The notes beneath the pieces were generated by a model, which had not been told where the DNA came from, made no database searches, and worked only from the letters and a program-made list of their open reading frames with translations. The position numbers and the translations under genes were made by a program. 64,000 nucleotides of DNA from Aquificota bacterium (lineage in GTDB: Bacteria; Aquificota; Aquificia; Aquificales; Aquificaceae), in contig CP076324.1 in the NCBI GenBank assembly GCA_018771605.1, positions 620,001 to 684,000 of the forward strand, in the 5' to 3' direction. Below, piece by piece: positions 18,786 through 26,947 of the stretch. Each line of letters opens with the position of its first letter. The stretch's first letter is position 1.

Positions 18786-18895
18786 GTTTTTAAACCCTCA
18801 AAGGTACATGAGAGAACTCATTTTATAATCTGGGTATATAGGAAAAGGCTCTCAACCCTCCAGTCATTGTGTGCGCGCTTCAAGAGTACTCCTAC

Positions 18896-18933
18896 GTTTA
18901 ATTGTCTCATTTATTTTAATTACAAAATTAAAT
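18896..18933. repeat. 38-bp direct repeat left of insertion sequence copy 1
   Basis: These 38 bases are repeated exactly at 19900-19937, immediately outside both ends of the 966-bp insertion sequence. The simplest reading is an exceptionally long target-site duplication. The sequence is very AT-rich (GTTTAATTGTCTCATTTA at its start). Confidence 0.9.
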
Positions 18934-19899
18934 ACGCCGAGTGAGAAATTCCCTTTAAGCTAAACCTTCCATATCAATAAAAAGACAGCAGGGCTACTAT
19001 AATAGTAGCTCTAAAAACCATCGGAGGTTTTTACCATGGAAATTATACCACCTTACCTACGCATCTACCAACAAATCCTAAAAGACCTTGAAAATGCCTT
19101 GCCATTCCTTAATGTGCCAAAAGCTAAAGCAGGCAGAAAGCCTAAACTCACAGACATCCATATAGCAGCCATCTTTATACTCTCCTACATAACCAATACA
19201 AAAGTCCTCACCTTAGCTAAACTACTTATTGACCCATCCATACAATCATGGCATATCTTCAGAAGATACAGACTCAAGAGAGTATACAGGATATTGAGAG
19301 AATACAAGCTTCACAAGCTGAGGCTTATGATTTTAGCAAGGCTTTTGTATGGTAAGAAGATAGAACTTGTAATAGATGGAACCATAGTGGACATAGCCAA
19401 TGTAAACAGGGCGAGGACACAGAAGATAAGGAGGGTAAGAGGGAAGGTATGGTGGGCAAAGAGGAGAAGGAAGATAGTTCGGAGAGACAATGGGAAGGTA
19501 GTGGAGTTTGAGGAGGTCAGGTATGGCATGTTGATGATGGTGTTATGTGATAGGTGGGGAAGAGTTTATGATGTGTGGATAAGCTTTGGAAGTGTGCATG
19601 AGGTTAGGGCATTTAGGGAAAGGAAGAGAAGGAGTTTATGGTTTAGGGGGCTTGTGGAGAATTGTGTGGTGTATGGAGATAGGGGTTATAGGGGCTGTGA
19701 AGGTGTTATTGTGTGTGATAGTAGGGAGATGAGGGCAAAAAGGCAGGTGGTGGAAGGTGTTATAAGTCAGATAAAGCTTTTCAATGCTGGTAGTGGGTGG
19801 AGGACTTTAACTTGTGTGCTTGTGTATGTATATGCTTATGCTATTGGATATAGCTATTATAGGAGGGGTGAACTTGAGGTCTAATTTCTCACCCGGCGT
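18934..19899 (+). mobile_element. 966-bp DDE insertion sequence, copy 1
   Basis: The ends are ACGCCGAGTGAGAAATT (18934-18950) and the complement of ACGCCGGGTGAGAAATT (19883-19899), 17-bp inverted repeats with one mismatch. One transposase gene fills the element. Upstream of it a near-palindrome (GCTACTAT-A-ATAGTAGC, 18993-19009) contains a TATAAT, and a second hairpin (AAAAACC/GGTTTTT, 19013-19032) places the ribosome site in its loop and stem just before the ATG, a usual guard against read-through expression. Copy 2 at 60371-61336 has the same length and ends. Confidence 0.95.
19036..19884 (+). CDS. DDE transposase of the 966-bp insertion sequence, copy 1
   Basis: 282 residues. An N-terminal helical DNA-binding part (AGRKPKLTDIHIAAIFIL) leads into an RNase-H-like core with a probable triad Asp114 (LVIDGTIVD), Asp215 (VYGDRGYRG) and Glu240 (RQVVEGVISQIK). 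The GDRGY and R-x3-E-x6-K patterns place it in the broad IS4/IS5/IS982-like DDE superfamily; I do not assign a narrower family. The product is strongly basic. It differs from copy 2 at three residues I could see (near residues 206, 210 and 226), so the copies are recent relatives. The frame is intact. Confidence 0.93.
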   Translation: MEIIPPYLRIYQQILKDLENALPFLNVPKAKAGRKPKLTDIHIAAIFILSYITNTKVLTLAKLLIDPSIQSWHIFRRYRLKRVYRILREYKLHKLRLMILARLLYGKKIELVIDGTIVDIANVNRARTQKIRRVRGKVWWAKRRRKIVRRDNGKVVEFEEVRYGMLMMVLCDRWGRVYDVWISFGSVHEVRAFRERKRRSLWFRGLVENCVVYGDRGYRGCEGVIVCDSREMRAKRQVVEGVISQIKLFNAGSGWRTLTCVLVYVYAYAIGYSYYRRGELEV

Positions 19900-19937
19900 G
19901 TTTAATTGTCTCATTTATTTTAATTACAAAATTAAAT
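19900..19937. repeat. 38-bp direct repeat right of insertion sequence copy 1
   Basis: Exact copy of 18896-18933, abutting the right end of the element. Confidence 0.9.
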
Positions 19938-20059
19938 GAAGCAGTATTTACGTATAGTAAGAAATCCACCTTTTGTAGATGCGCCCCTTGTGACACAAAG
20001 TCCTGCCCTAACTAATTTTTTACCCGATTTGCCTGCTTTATGACATACATTTTATCCTT

Positions 20060-20562
20060 ATGAGAACCATAAGCAAAGAGGAACTAAAAGAACTTTATCA
20101 TAAGGACTTTACCCTTTGGGCGAAGATTAACTTGGATCTTCTCAAAGAAAAGGCTTATGATCTGGCGGATTGGGAGAACCTCTTGGAGGAGATAGAGGAT
20201 ACGGCAAGGTCCGATTTAAAGCCTGTATTAGCTATTTAGCGGTTATCTTGGAACACCTTTACAAATGGGACAATTTTAGAGAGCTAACCACTGGCGGAGA
20301 AGAGGCATGTGGTACGGTATGGATAAAAAGTATTAGGAATGCAAGGACATAAATTGAAATTCTATTGGACTTATACACAAGCCTTAAAAATAAACTTCCC
20401 GCGGAAGTGCAAAGGGCATGGAATATGGCTATGAAGAGAATAGTAAATTGGGCAGAGGATAATAATATAAACCTCTCCAAAAGAGACCTACCTAAGAAAT
20501 GTCCCTATACTTATGAAGAAGCCATGACAAGAGATTTAAGAAAGGAGATTAATGATAAATAA
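20060..20562 (+). pseudogene. DUF29-family protein, broken by a frameshift and a nonsense codon
   Basis: The start codes for MRTISKEELKELYHKDFTLW and ...DWENLLEEIEDTARSDLKP, the N-terminal half of a DUF29 protein (D-F-x-x-W ... ENLxEEIED). It stops at 20237 after a frameshift near 20215. The next part, ISYLAVILEHLYKWDNF to IKSIRNART, continues the family in another frame and ends at TAA (20350-20352), where a Gln codon is expected before IEILLDLYTSLKNKLP. The C-terminal part then runs to 20562. DUF29 genes are abundant in cyanobacteria and some thermophiles and often decay; the function is unknown. It lies 122 bp from insertion sequence copy 1. Confidence 0.85.
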
Positions 20563-20577
20563 AACATCAACTATCTC

Positions 20578-20892
20578 TCACCCGACAGAATCATCTATCC
20601 ATCTAAGGTAATCCTCGTTGCCAGCCACTATGGGCAAAGCTATTATCTCGGAAACGGTGTATGGATGGACAGATTTTACACCTTTTAAAAGCTCTTCAAA
20701 CTTTTTGGCGGAGGTCTTGACTATAAGTAGGGATTCCTTGTCCCTTTCTATGTTGCCCTTCCACCAATATATGGAATTGACTTCTGGCACCACGTTTGCA
20801 CAAGCACCAAGCTTGTTTTGGATTATAAATTCTGCCAGCTCTTGGGCCTTTTCCACCGGAACAGTGATCAAAACCACATAGTAGCCAAGCAT
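20578..20892 (-). CDS. cutA: CutA divalent-ion tolerance protein
   Basis: 104 residues. Signature parts are YYVVLITVPVEKAQELA, LGACANVVPEVNSIYWWKG and HPYTVSEIIALPI. CutA forms a PII-like trimer; its tie to metal tolerance is genetic and its molecular role is unsettled. The frame is open from 20919 inside mnmG; the Met at 20892 is the family start and leaves a 10-bp gap behind mnmG. It is the last gene of the gdpD-lipoprotein-mnmG-cutA run. Confidence 0.94.
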   Translation of the reverse strand: MLGYYVVLITVPVEKAQELAEFIIQNKLGACANVVPEVNSIYWWKGNIERDKESLLIVKTSAKKFEELLKGVKSVHPYTVSEIIALPIVAGNEDYLRWIDDSVG

Positions 20893-20902
20893 ATTTCTTA
20901 TT

Positions 20903-22747
20903 TTAATCCAGCTTTCCAAGGTAGGCCAAGATGGCCGTTATGGTGGCCGGTGTAATGCCGTCAATCCTTGCTGTCTGTCCTACTGTAAGGGGCCTAAACT
21001 TCTTTAACTTTTCCTTTGCCTCATTGGTGAGCCCAGGGATCTTATCATAGTCCAGGTTTGGGTCCAGAAGTATGTCTTCAAGCTTTTTTAGCCTCTCGTT
21101 TAGCTTTTTCTCCCTTTCTATGTAAGGCTCGTATTTTAGCTGTATCTCCACCTCTTCCTTTACATAGGAGTGTTCTGGCACCTCAAAGCCAAAGCCCTTT
21201 AAATCTTCTATGGAATACTCTGCGGTAAGAAGCTGGGAAGGTGTATAACTTTTTATGTCTGATCCTATGGCTACGGAGACCTTTTGATTTTTATAAAACT
21301 CTATCCAACCCTCTATTTCTTTCTCCAATTCTTTTACCAGTTTATACTGGTCATGGTTCAAAAGGCCAAGGTTGTATCCAAGCTCCGCAAGCCTTAAGAT
21401 AGCATTATCTTGTCTGAGTTGCAGTCTGTATTCGGACCTTGAGGTAAAGAGCCTGTAAGGCTCCATCACACCTTTGGTAACAAGGTCATCCACCATTATG
21501 CCTATGTAGCTCTCATCCCTTCTTAAATATATAGGCTCCTTTCCAAAGGCCCTTAGGGCTGCATTTATGCCTGCCAGTATGCCTTGGCCTGCAGCCTCCT
21601 CGTAGCCAGTGGTTCCGTTTATATTTCCCGCATGGAAAAGGCCTCTTATCTTTTTTGTCTCAAGGGTTGGGTATAGCTCGGTGGGTGGCACCACATGGTA
21701 TTCTATGGCATAGGCTGGCCTTATGAGTTCTACCTTTTCCAAGCCTGGTATGCTTCTGTACATCTCCCATTGGATTTCTTCCGGCAGAGAAGTGGAAAGG
21801 CCGTTGGGATATATCTCTATGGTGTCCCAGCCTTCTGGCTCCAAAAAGACTGTGTGCCTGTCCTTGTCCGCAAACTTTACCACCTTGTCCTCTATGGAAG
21901 GGCAATACCTTGGGCCTATGCCCTTTATAAGGCCACCGTAGAGGGCAGTCCTGTGAAGGTTCTTCCTTATGATCTCATGGGTCTTTGGCGTGGTATAAGT
22001 TATCCAACAGAGGGCCTGTTTTTTGCCCTTTTCAAACCAATAGGTGCCAACGGGCTCTGTCCAGAAGGAAAACTTGGGTGGTGGGTCATCGCCGGGAGCT
22101 GGCTCAAGTACAGAAAAGTCTATGGTTCTTTTGTCAAGCCTTGCTGGCGTGCCTGTCTTAAACCGGACAAGGGGAAAACCATGCCTTTTGTAGAATTCTT
22201 CCAAGCCTGTAGAAGGTGGCTCCCAAGCCCTGCCCGCCGGGAAGGTTTTATCACCTATGTATATAAGCCCGTTTAAAAAGGTCCCTGTGGCAACCACCAC
22301 AGCCTTTACCCTGTATTCAAGTCCCAACTTTGTTTTGACAGCCACCACACGATTGTCTTCTACGATTATATCCACCACCTCATCCTGTTTTATGTAAAGG
22401 TTTTCCTGGTTTTCGCAGACTCTTTTCATGTATTCTCTGTAGAGCTTTTTATCCGCCTGGGCTCTGGGAGACCATACGGCCTTGCCCTTTCTTGTGTTTA
22501 GCATTTTGAACTGTATGCCCGTATGGTCTATGGCTCTTCCCATCTCTCCCCCAAGGGCATCTATCTCCCTTACCACTATACCCTTTGCTATACCTCCTAT
22601 GGCAGGGTTGCAAGACATTTGGCCTATGGTGTCTGCGTTCAAAAGGAACATTACAGTCTTTGCACCCATACGGGCAGCAGCCAAAGCAGCCTCTATGCCC
22701 GCATGCCCACCACCTATAACTGCCACATCAAACTCTTCAACCAGCAT
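20903..22747 (-). CDS. mnmG: tRNA uridine-34 carboxymethylaminomethyl modification enzyme
   Basis: 614 residues, full length. FAD site GGGHAGIEAALAAARMG at the N-terminus; MSCNPAIGGIAKGI and NGTTGYEEAAGQG are family markers. With MnmE it installs the cmnm5 group on wobble U34 of certain tRNAs. mnmE is not in the window. It follows the small lipoprotein gene by 18 bp. Confidence 0.97.
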   Translation of the reverse strand: MLVEEFDVAVIGGGHAGIEAALAAARMGAKTVMFLLNADTIGQMSCNPAIGGIAKGIVVREIDALGGEMGRAIDHTGIQFKMLNTRKGKAVWSPRAQADKKLYREYMKRVCENQENLYIKQDEVVDIIVEDNRVVAVKTKLGLEYRVKAVVVATGTFLNGLIYIGDKTFPAGRAWEPPSTGLEEFYKRHGFPLVRFKTGTPARLDKRTIDFSVLEPAPGDDPPPKFSFWTEPVGTYWFEKGKKQALCWITYTTPKTHEIIRKNLHRTALYGGLIKGIGPRYCPSIEDKVVKFADKDRHTVFLEPEGWDTIEIYPNGLSTSLPEEIQWEMYRSIPGLEKVELIRPAYAIEYHVVPPTELYPTLETKKIRGLFHAGNINGTTGYEEAAGQGILAGINAALRAFGKEPIYLRRDESYIGIMVDDLVTKGVMEPYRLFTSRSEYRLQLRQDNAILRLAELGYNLGLLNHDQYKLVKELEKEIEGWIEFYKNQKVSVAIGSDIKSYTPSQLLTAEYSIEDLKGFGFEVPEHSYVKEEVEIQLKYEPYIEREKKLNERLKKLEDILLDPNLDYDKIPGLTNEAKEKLKKFRPLTVGQTARIDGITPATITAILAYLGKLD

Positions 22748-22765
22748 AGGAATAAAATATAAGAC

Positions 22766-23125
22766 CTAAAAGCGTTCCTTTGTGGATACCTCTTCCACCA
22801 AATTCCCGTTAGTATCATAAAGCTTAAGGGTAGCCTTTGTATGACCTATCCTTACCTCAGTTCGCTTTTTACCCTCTTTGTATTGGCTTATAAGCTCCCT
22901 TGTGCCGTCTTGGGTGTAAAGGATTTCGTAAGTGGAGTTGGCGGTGGTTATAACCATCTTACACCAGTTTATGTTCTCATAGTCCACTATGCCCTCCACA
23001 TAGACATAGCCATTCAGCTTTAAGCCTTTTGGACACCAATTGGTGGTTTGAGTAGCCTCGGGCTTTTGACCTTGACAGGAGATAAGAAACAGAAAGGGTA
23101 GTAAAGTTATACCAAGCCTTCTCAT
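22766..23125 (-). CDS. Small lipoprotein of unknown function
   Basis: 119 residues. The signal peptide ends in the lipobox LISC (Cys17), so the mature protein is lipid-anchored. Beta-strand-rich body with two more Cys (31 and 55) that could form a disulfide; the repeated pattern YVEGIVDYENINWCKM and TEVRIGHTKATLKLYD suggests a small sheet domain. Sits between gdpD and mnmG in the same direction. I do not recognise the family. Confidence 0.75.
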   Translation of the reverse strand: MRRLGITLLPFLFLISCQGQKPEATQTTNWCPKGLKLNGYVYVEGIVDYENINWCKMVITTANSTYEILYTQDGTRELISQYKEGKKRTEVRIGHTKATLKLYDTNGNLVEEVSTKERF

Positions 23126-23137
23126 AATAACGCAATT

Positions 23138-23827
23138 TTAAACCACAGCCTGCCTTAGGGCAAGCACATCATCGGTGGCTATGGCATCCACTCCCCTCTC
23201 AAAAAGTTCCTTTGCCTTATTTATATCGTTTACAGTCCAGGCAACAACCTTAAGCTTTAACTTGTGGGCAAAATCCACAGCCTTCTGGGTGGCAAGGGGG
23301 TATTTTGGCAATACAAGAGAACATCCAAGCTTTTTAGCCTCTGGTATCATGCCCGGCGGCTTTGCATAGACAAGGCCTGTGGCCACCTTACCTTTGGCTA
23401 TCTCAAGGGCCTCAGGATAAAAGCTTATAAGGGCCGTCCAATCTGTGGCCTTTTTCTCTTCCAAAAGCCTTAGCACATCTTTTGTGTCCTCTGGATGTTT
23501 TATCTCCAAAAACATACCAACCCTACCATTTACAAGGTCAAGGGCTTCATCAAGCTTTGCAAGGCGATAGCCATCTTTATGCACCCCTTTTAAATCCTCC
23601 CACAGACTTTCCCTTATGTTTTTGCGTACACCGTAGGTCTTTTCTAAGCTTTCATCATGGCTAAGTACAAGCACTCCGTCCTTTGTTTTTTGAATGTCTA
23701 CCTCCACAATATCCGCACCATGCTTTATGGCACTTTCTATGGAATTAAGAGTGTTCTCAAGCTCCCTCACAGGATGCCCCCTGTGCCCCACAAGCACCTT
23801 TTTTGAAAAAAGTTCTAAAAGCTTCAT
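23138..23827 (-). CDS. Glycerophosphodiester phosphodiesterase
   Basis: 229 residues. The GDPD signature is intact: VGHRGHPVRELENTLNS, DIVEVDIQKTKDGVLVLSHDESL (metal-binding Glu/Asp and catalytic His), then FLEIKHPE and VVAWTVNDI. It hydrolyses glycerophosphodiesters to glycerol-3-phosphate and an alcohol; no signal peptide, so cytosolic (UgpQ-like). It diverges from yebC across only 16 bp. Confidence 0.92.
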   Translation of the reverse strand: MKLLELFSKKVLVGHRGHPVRELENTLNSIESAIKHGADIVEVDIQKTKDGVLVLSHDESLEKTYGVRKNIRESLWEDLKGVHKDGYRLAKLDEALDLVNGRVGMFLEIKHPEDTKDVLRLLEEKKATDWTALISFYPEALEIAKGKVATGLVYAKPPGMIPEAKKLGCSLVLPKYPLATQKAVDFAHKLKLKVVAWTVNDINKAKELFERGVDAIATDDVLALRQAVV

Positions 23828-23830
23828 GTG

Positions 23831-23837
23831 TATAATA
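23831..23837. promoter_or_regulatory. Shared -10 region of gdpD (-) and yebC (+)
   Basis: TATAAT on the plus strand ends 7 bp before the yebC ATG; on the minus strand TATTAT (complement of 23832-23837) ends 4 bp before the gdpD ATG. Both mRNAs should lack a leader. No convincing -35 box is seen for either gene. Confidence 0.5.
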
Positions 23838-23843
23838 TTTTAC

Positions 23844-24596
23844 ATGGCAGGACATAGTCATTGGGCGCAAATAAAACATAAGAAGGCAAAAGCTGATGCA
23901 CAAAGGGGTAAGATATTTACAAAGATAATACGTGAAATAACTGTGGCCGTCAGAGAAGGTGGACCAAACCCAGAAACAAATCCAAGGCTTAGGACTGCCA
24001 TAGAGAATGCAAGAAGGGTAAACATGCCATCAGACACCATAGAAAGGGCTATAAAGAAGGGAACGGGTGAGCTGGGTGGAGAAAACTACGAAGAGGTCTT
24101 ATACGAAGGCTACGCTCCTAACGGTGTGGCCCTTATGATACTTACCTACACGGACAATAGGAACAGGACCACCTCCGAAATTAGGCACATACTATCCAAG
24201 CACGGTGGAAATCTTGGGTCTTCTGGTTGTGTATCCTTCCTGTTTGATAGGGTGGGTATTATTGAAGTGCCAAAGGAAGGTGTAAGCGAGGAAGAAATAT
24301 ACGAAAAGGCCATAGAGGCTGGCGCAGAGGATGTGGAGGTGGGAGAACTAAACTATATCCTATACACAAAGCCAGAAGACCTATACCCTGTAAAGGAAGC
24401 CCTTAGCTCAATGGGCCTGCAGATAGAAAGGGCAGAAATAGCTTATAAGCCCAACAGCCTTGTGCAAGTTAATGATGTGGAAACAGCAAAGAAGATATTA
24501 AAGCTTATGGATGCCCTTGAAGACTTGGACGATGTGAAAGAGGTTATAGCCAACTTTGATATACCAAAGGATATAATAGACCAAGTTGGGCTCTAA
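23844..24596 (+). CDS. YebC/PmpR family protein
   Basis: 250 residues. Starts MAGHSHWAQIKHKKAKADAQ, the invariant YebC opening, and includes NPRLRTAIENARRVNMPSDTIERAIKKGTGE and the GSSGCVSFLFDR stretch. YebC proteins were described as transcriptional regulators and more recently as translation factors for difficult peptide bonds. The frame extends to 23694 inside gdpD, but the Met at 23844 is the conserved start. It converges on the prenyltransferase gene with a 4-bp overlap. Confidence 0.96.
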   Translation: MAGHSHWAQIKHKKAKADAQRGKIFTKIIREITVAVREGGPNPETNPRLRTAIENARRVNMPSDTIERAIKKGTGELGGENYEEVLYEGYAPNGVALMILTYTDNRNRTTSEIRHILSKHGGNLGSSGCVSFLFDRVGIIEVPKEGVSEEEIYEKAIEAGAEDVEVGELNYILYTKPEDLYPVKEALSSMGLQIERAEIAYKPNSLVQVNDVETAKKILKLMDALEDLDDVKEVIANFDIPKDIIDQVGL

Positions 24597-25438
24597 AGTA
24601 GCCTGTCCAAAAGCACAACAAGGAAAAAGACTATGCTTATATATCCGTTCACTGTGAAAAAGGCCTTGTTTATCTTTGAAAGGTCATAGGGCTTGATAAG
24701 CGAATGTTCATAGTAGAGAAAGCCAGCTATGGCCAAAAGGCCCAAAAGGTATAAGGGACCCAAAAACTCCACCATAAAGACTAAAAGGAAAAGGAATAAA
24801 AAGGTCAAAAGGTGCAACCCTCTTGAGATAAACAAGGCTCCATCTATGCCAAACTTTACAGGTATAGATTTTAAGCCGTGGCTTTTATCAAAATCGTAAT
24901 CCTGAAGAGCATACAGAATATCAAAGCCCGCAACCCAAGAACCCATGGCAAGACCAAGAATTAAGGCGTTTAAAGAAAAACGCTCGTTAAAGGACACATC
25001 AATGGCCAATGGTATGAGAAGATAGACCATACCAAGAACAAAGTGGGGATAGTAGGTGATCCTTTTGGCATAGGGATAGAGCCAAAGAAGGAAAAGCACC
25101 ACAGGAGAGAGCAAAAAGGCATAGAGGTTTATCATAAGGGAAGAAAAGATAAAAAGGCCAGAGGAAAGGATGATGAGCCTTTTTATCTCTTCCTTTGAGA
25201 CCTCGCCCCTTGCATGGACCCAGTTTTTTGTGCGAGGGTTTAGCTCATCTATGGGCAGGTCTATAAGCCTGTTTAGCGCCATGCCCGCAGTCCTTGCGCT
25301 TATAAAAGCAAGGATAACCCAAAAGAGCTTCCAAAGAGAAGGCATATCTTGGTAGAGGAGGACAAGGCTGGCAAGAGCAAAGGGCAGGGCAAATATGGTA
25401 TGTTCAAATTTTGTTAATTCAAGGTATTTTTTCATCAT
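24593..25438 (-). CDS. UbiA-type prenyltransferase, probable menaquinone-route (MqnP-like)
   Basis: 281 residues, eight or nine membrane helices. The two Asp-rich motifs of UbiA enzymes are seen as NRLIDLPIDELNPRT and DILYALQDYDFD. Such enzymes prenylate an aromatic acid; since mqnD is encoded in this window, the likely acceptor is dihydroxynaphthoate (MqnP) rather than 4-hydroxybenzoate, but sequence alone does not decide. Last gene of the run 26890-dapB-archease, with ATGA overlap to archease. Confidence 0.87.
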   Translation of the reverse strand: MMKKYLELTKFEHTIFALPFALASLVLLYQDMPSLWKLFWVILAFISARTAGMALNRLIDLPIDELNPRTKNWVHARGEVSKEEIKRLIILSSGLFIFSSLMINLYAFLLSPVVLFLLWLYPYAKRITYYPHFVLGMVYLLIPLAIDVSFNERFSLNALILGLAMGSWVAGFDILYALQDYDFDKSHGLKSIPVKFGIDGALFISRGLHLLTFLFLFLLVFMVEFLGPLYLLGLLAIAGFLYYEHSLIKPYDLSKINKAFFTVNGYISIVFFLVVLLDRLL

Positions 25439-25851
25439 ATGTCAAATATAACCTCCGCCACCCATAAGTCTCCTTCCTTTTCTACCTTAAGGTCGTGATA
25501 TGTGGCAGCCTTTATAACAAGCCTTGGCTCGTGCTTTTGTGGGTCAAACCTACTACCCAAAAGCTTTACCTTTGCATAGTTTTCCTTTAGGTCAAGCACC
25601 TCACAGGCGGAAGCCACAAACATCTCCGTCTCATGCAACACTATAGCCATGTTTATAAGGTCTGCAAGGAGAAAGGGAAGCTCGGAGCTAACTTCTATAA
25701 CCCTTTCCTCCTCCGCCTTTACCGTGTCTATGGGCGTTATCTCATTAAAGGTGGCCAATAGGCTTTTGCAGATGAGGTCCTCAAGGCTTTTGGCACGCAC
25801 CCTTATACCAGCATCTGCAGTAATACGGTCTATGGTCTCGTAAAAACTCAT
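25435..25851 (-). CDS. Archease, RtcB RNA-ligase activator
   Basis: 138 residues. ITADAGIRVRAKSLEDLICKS (DRI-TAD motif), the acidic central region and the C-terminal KAATYHDLKVEKE-WVAEVIFDI match archease. The protein activates the tRNA/RNA ligase RtcB. rtcB is not in the window. It overlaps dapB and the prenyltransferase by 4 bp each. Confidence 0.92.
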   Translation of the reverse strand: MSFYETIDRITADAGIRVRAKSLEDLICKSLLATFNEITPIDTVKAEEERVIEVSSELPFLLADLINMAIVLHETEMFVASACEVLDLKENYAKVKLLGSRFDPQKHEPRLVIKAATYHDLKVEKEGDLWVAEVIFDI

Positions 25852-26642
25852 AGCCCAAGCACGTCAAACATAGAATAAAAGCCCGGTGCTTTACCCTTTA
25901 TCCACCTGCCTGCCTCTATTGCACCCCTTGCGAATATGTCCCTTGAGGTGGCCCTGTGAGTAAGCTCAAGCCTCTCACCAAAGCCAAAAAAGTAGACCGT
26001 GTGTTCTCCTACCACATCTCCACCCCTCAAGGCCATAACACCTATTTCTTTGGCTTCCCTTTCTGAAAGACCATCCCTTCCATGAACTCTCTTTTCAAGA
26101 CCCATAGTTTGGCAGAGTATCTCTTCAAGCTTTAGAGCAGTGCCACTGGGAGCATCCTTTTTAAAACGGTGATGTATTTCCATAACTTCCACATCAACGC
26201 CCTTATCTCTTAGGACCCTTCCAGCGATCTCTACAAGCTTAAATAGTAGATTTACTCCAAGGCTCATGTTGGGAGAAAGGAGTATGGGTGCATAGGAAGA
26301 GTGGGACCTTATTTCTTCTATCTCTTGTTGGCTAAAGCCCGTAGTGCCTATAACCACGCCTTTGCCAGCAAGGGCGGAAAGCTTAGCATGGGAGACTGCA
26401 GCGGTAGGATTTCCAGAGAACTCTATAACCACATCGCACAAAGGCAATACCTCTTCAAGCCTTGGAGTGAGTGGAAGGCCCTTTAGTTCTTGAATGCCAG
26501 AGGCCTCTCCAAGGTCTTGGGACCTTATACAGTCGGGGTGTTCCACACCAGCAACCACTTGAAAGTCTGAATATTCAAGGGAAAGCCTAAGGATGCTTTT
26601 GCCCATTCTCCCAAGGGCGCCACAAACTACGGCCTTTGTCAT
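25848..26642 (-). CDS. dapB: 4-hydroxy-tetrahydrodipicolinate reductase
   Basis: 264 residues. NAD(P) site GALGRMGKSI at the N-terminus, SPNMSLGVNLLF, and the catalytic His-His-Lys stretch EIHHRFKKDAPSGTA. It acts in lysine and diaminopimelate (peptidoglycan) synthesis. Overlaps the small acidic gene upstream by 4 bp and archease downstream by 4 bp. Confidence 0.96.
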   Translation of the reverse strand: MTKAVVCGALGRMGKSILRLSLEYSDFQVVAGVEHPDCIRSQDLGEASGIQELKGLPLTPRLEEVLPLCDVVIEFSGNPTAAVSHAKLSALAGKGVVIGTTGFSQQEIEEIRSHSSYAPILLSPNMSLGVNLLFKLVEIAGRVLRDKGVDVEVMEIHHRFKKDAPSGTALKLEEILCQTMGLEKRVHGRDGLSEREAKEIGVMALRGGDVVGEHTVYFFGFGERLELTHRATSRDIFARGAIEAGRWIKGKAPGFYSMFDVLGL

Positions 26643-26890
26643 TCTTCCTCCTCTTCACCAAAGATCATATCCTCAAGCTCTTCAACGGCGTCCTCCGCCT
26701 GGTCTGGTGGCACCACGGAAGGGTATAGAGCCACTTGGATGCCTTCTGTGAAGAGGAACTTGCTTAGTATCTCTTGGAGCTTTTCCAGTTCTTCGGGAGT
26801 AAGGTCTCCCCTTATGCTCTCTTCCACAGGCTTGTTGGTAAAGAAGAAGCCTACCAAGCTAAAGGGGACTGCATAAAGTTGTTCTTCCAT
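26639..26890 (-). CDS. Small acidic protein of unknown function
   Basis: 83 residues, strongly acidic with a run of Glu at the C-terminus (MIFGEEEEE). N-terminal half has a short hydrophobic strand pattern (YAVPFSLVGFFFTN). No signal peptide. It leads the dapB-archease-prenyltransferase run and is coupled to dapB (ATGA). It has an AGGAGA ribosome site. I do not recognise the family. Confidence 0.7.
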   Translation of the reverse strand: MEEQLYAVPFSLVGFFFTNKPVEESIRGDLTPEELEKLQEILSKFLFTEGIQVALYPSVVPPDQAEDAVEELEDMIFGEEEEE

Positions 26891-26908
26891 GATACTCTCC
26901 TTTTAAGT

Positions 26909-26936
26909 TTTACAGAAATTATACTACGTATATAAT
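26909..26936 (+). promoter_or_regulatory. Sigma-70-type promoter of ppx/gppA
   Basis: TTTACA (26909-26914), 16 bp, TATAAT (26931-26936). Initiation near 26943 would leave about five leader bases before the ATG at 26948 and no Shine-Dalgarno site. A minus-strand TATAAT (complement of 26918-26923) lies inside the spacer and could serve the divergent small acidic gene. Confidence 0.7.
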
Positions 26937-26947
26937 ATCCTTTCACT

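Noticed and set aside
22482-22769. Long open frames antisense to mnmG, glnA, sbcC and other genes.
   Set aside because: They mirror codon patterns of the sense genes, lack ribosome sites and encode no recognisable protein.
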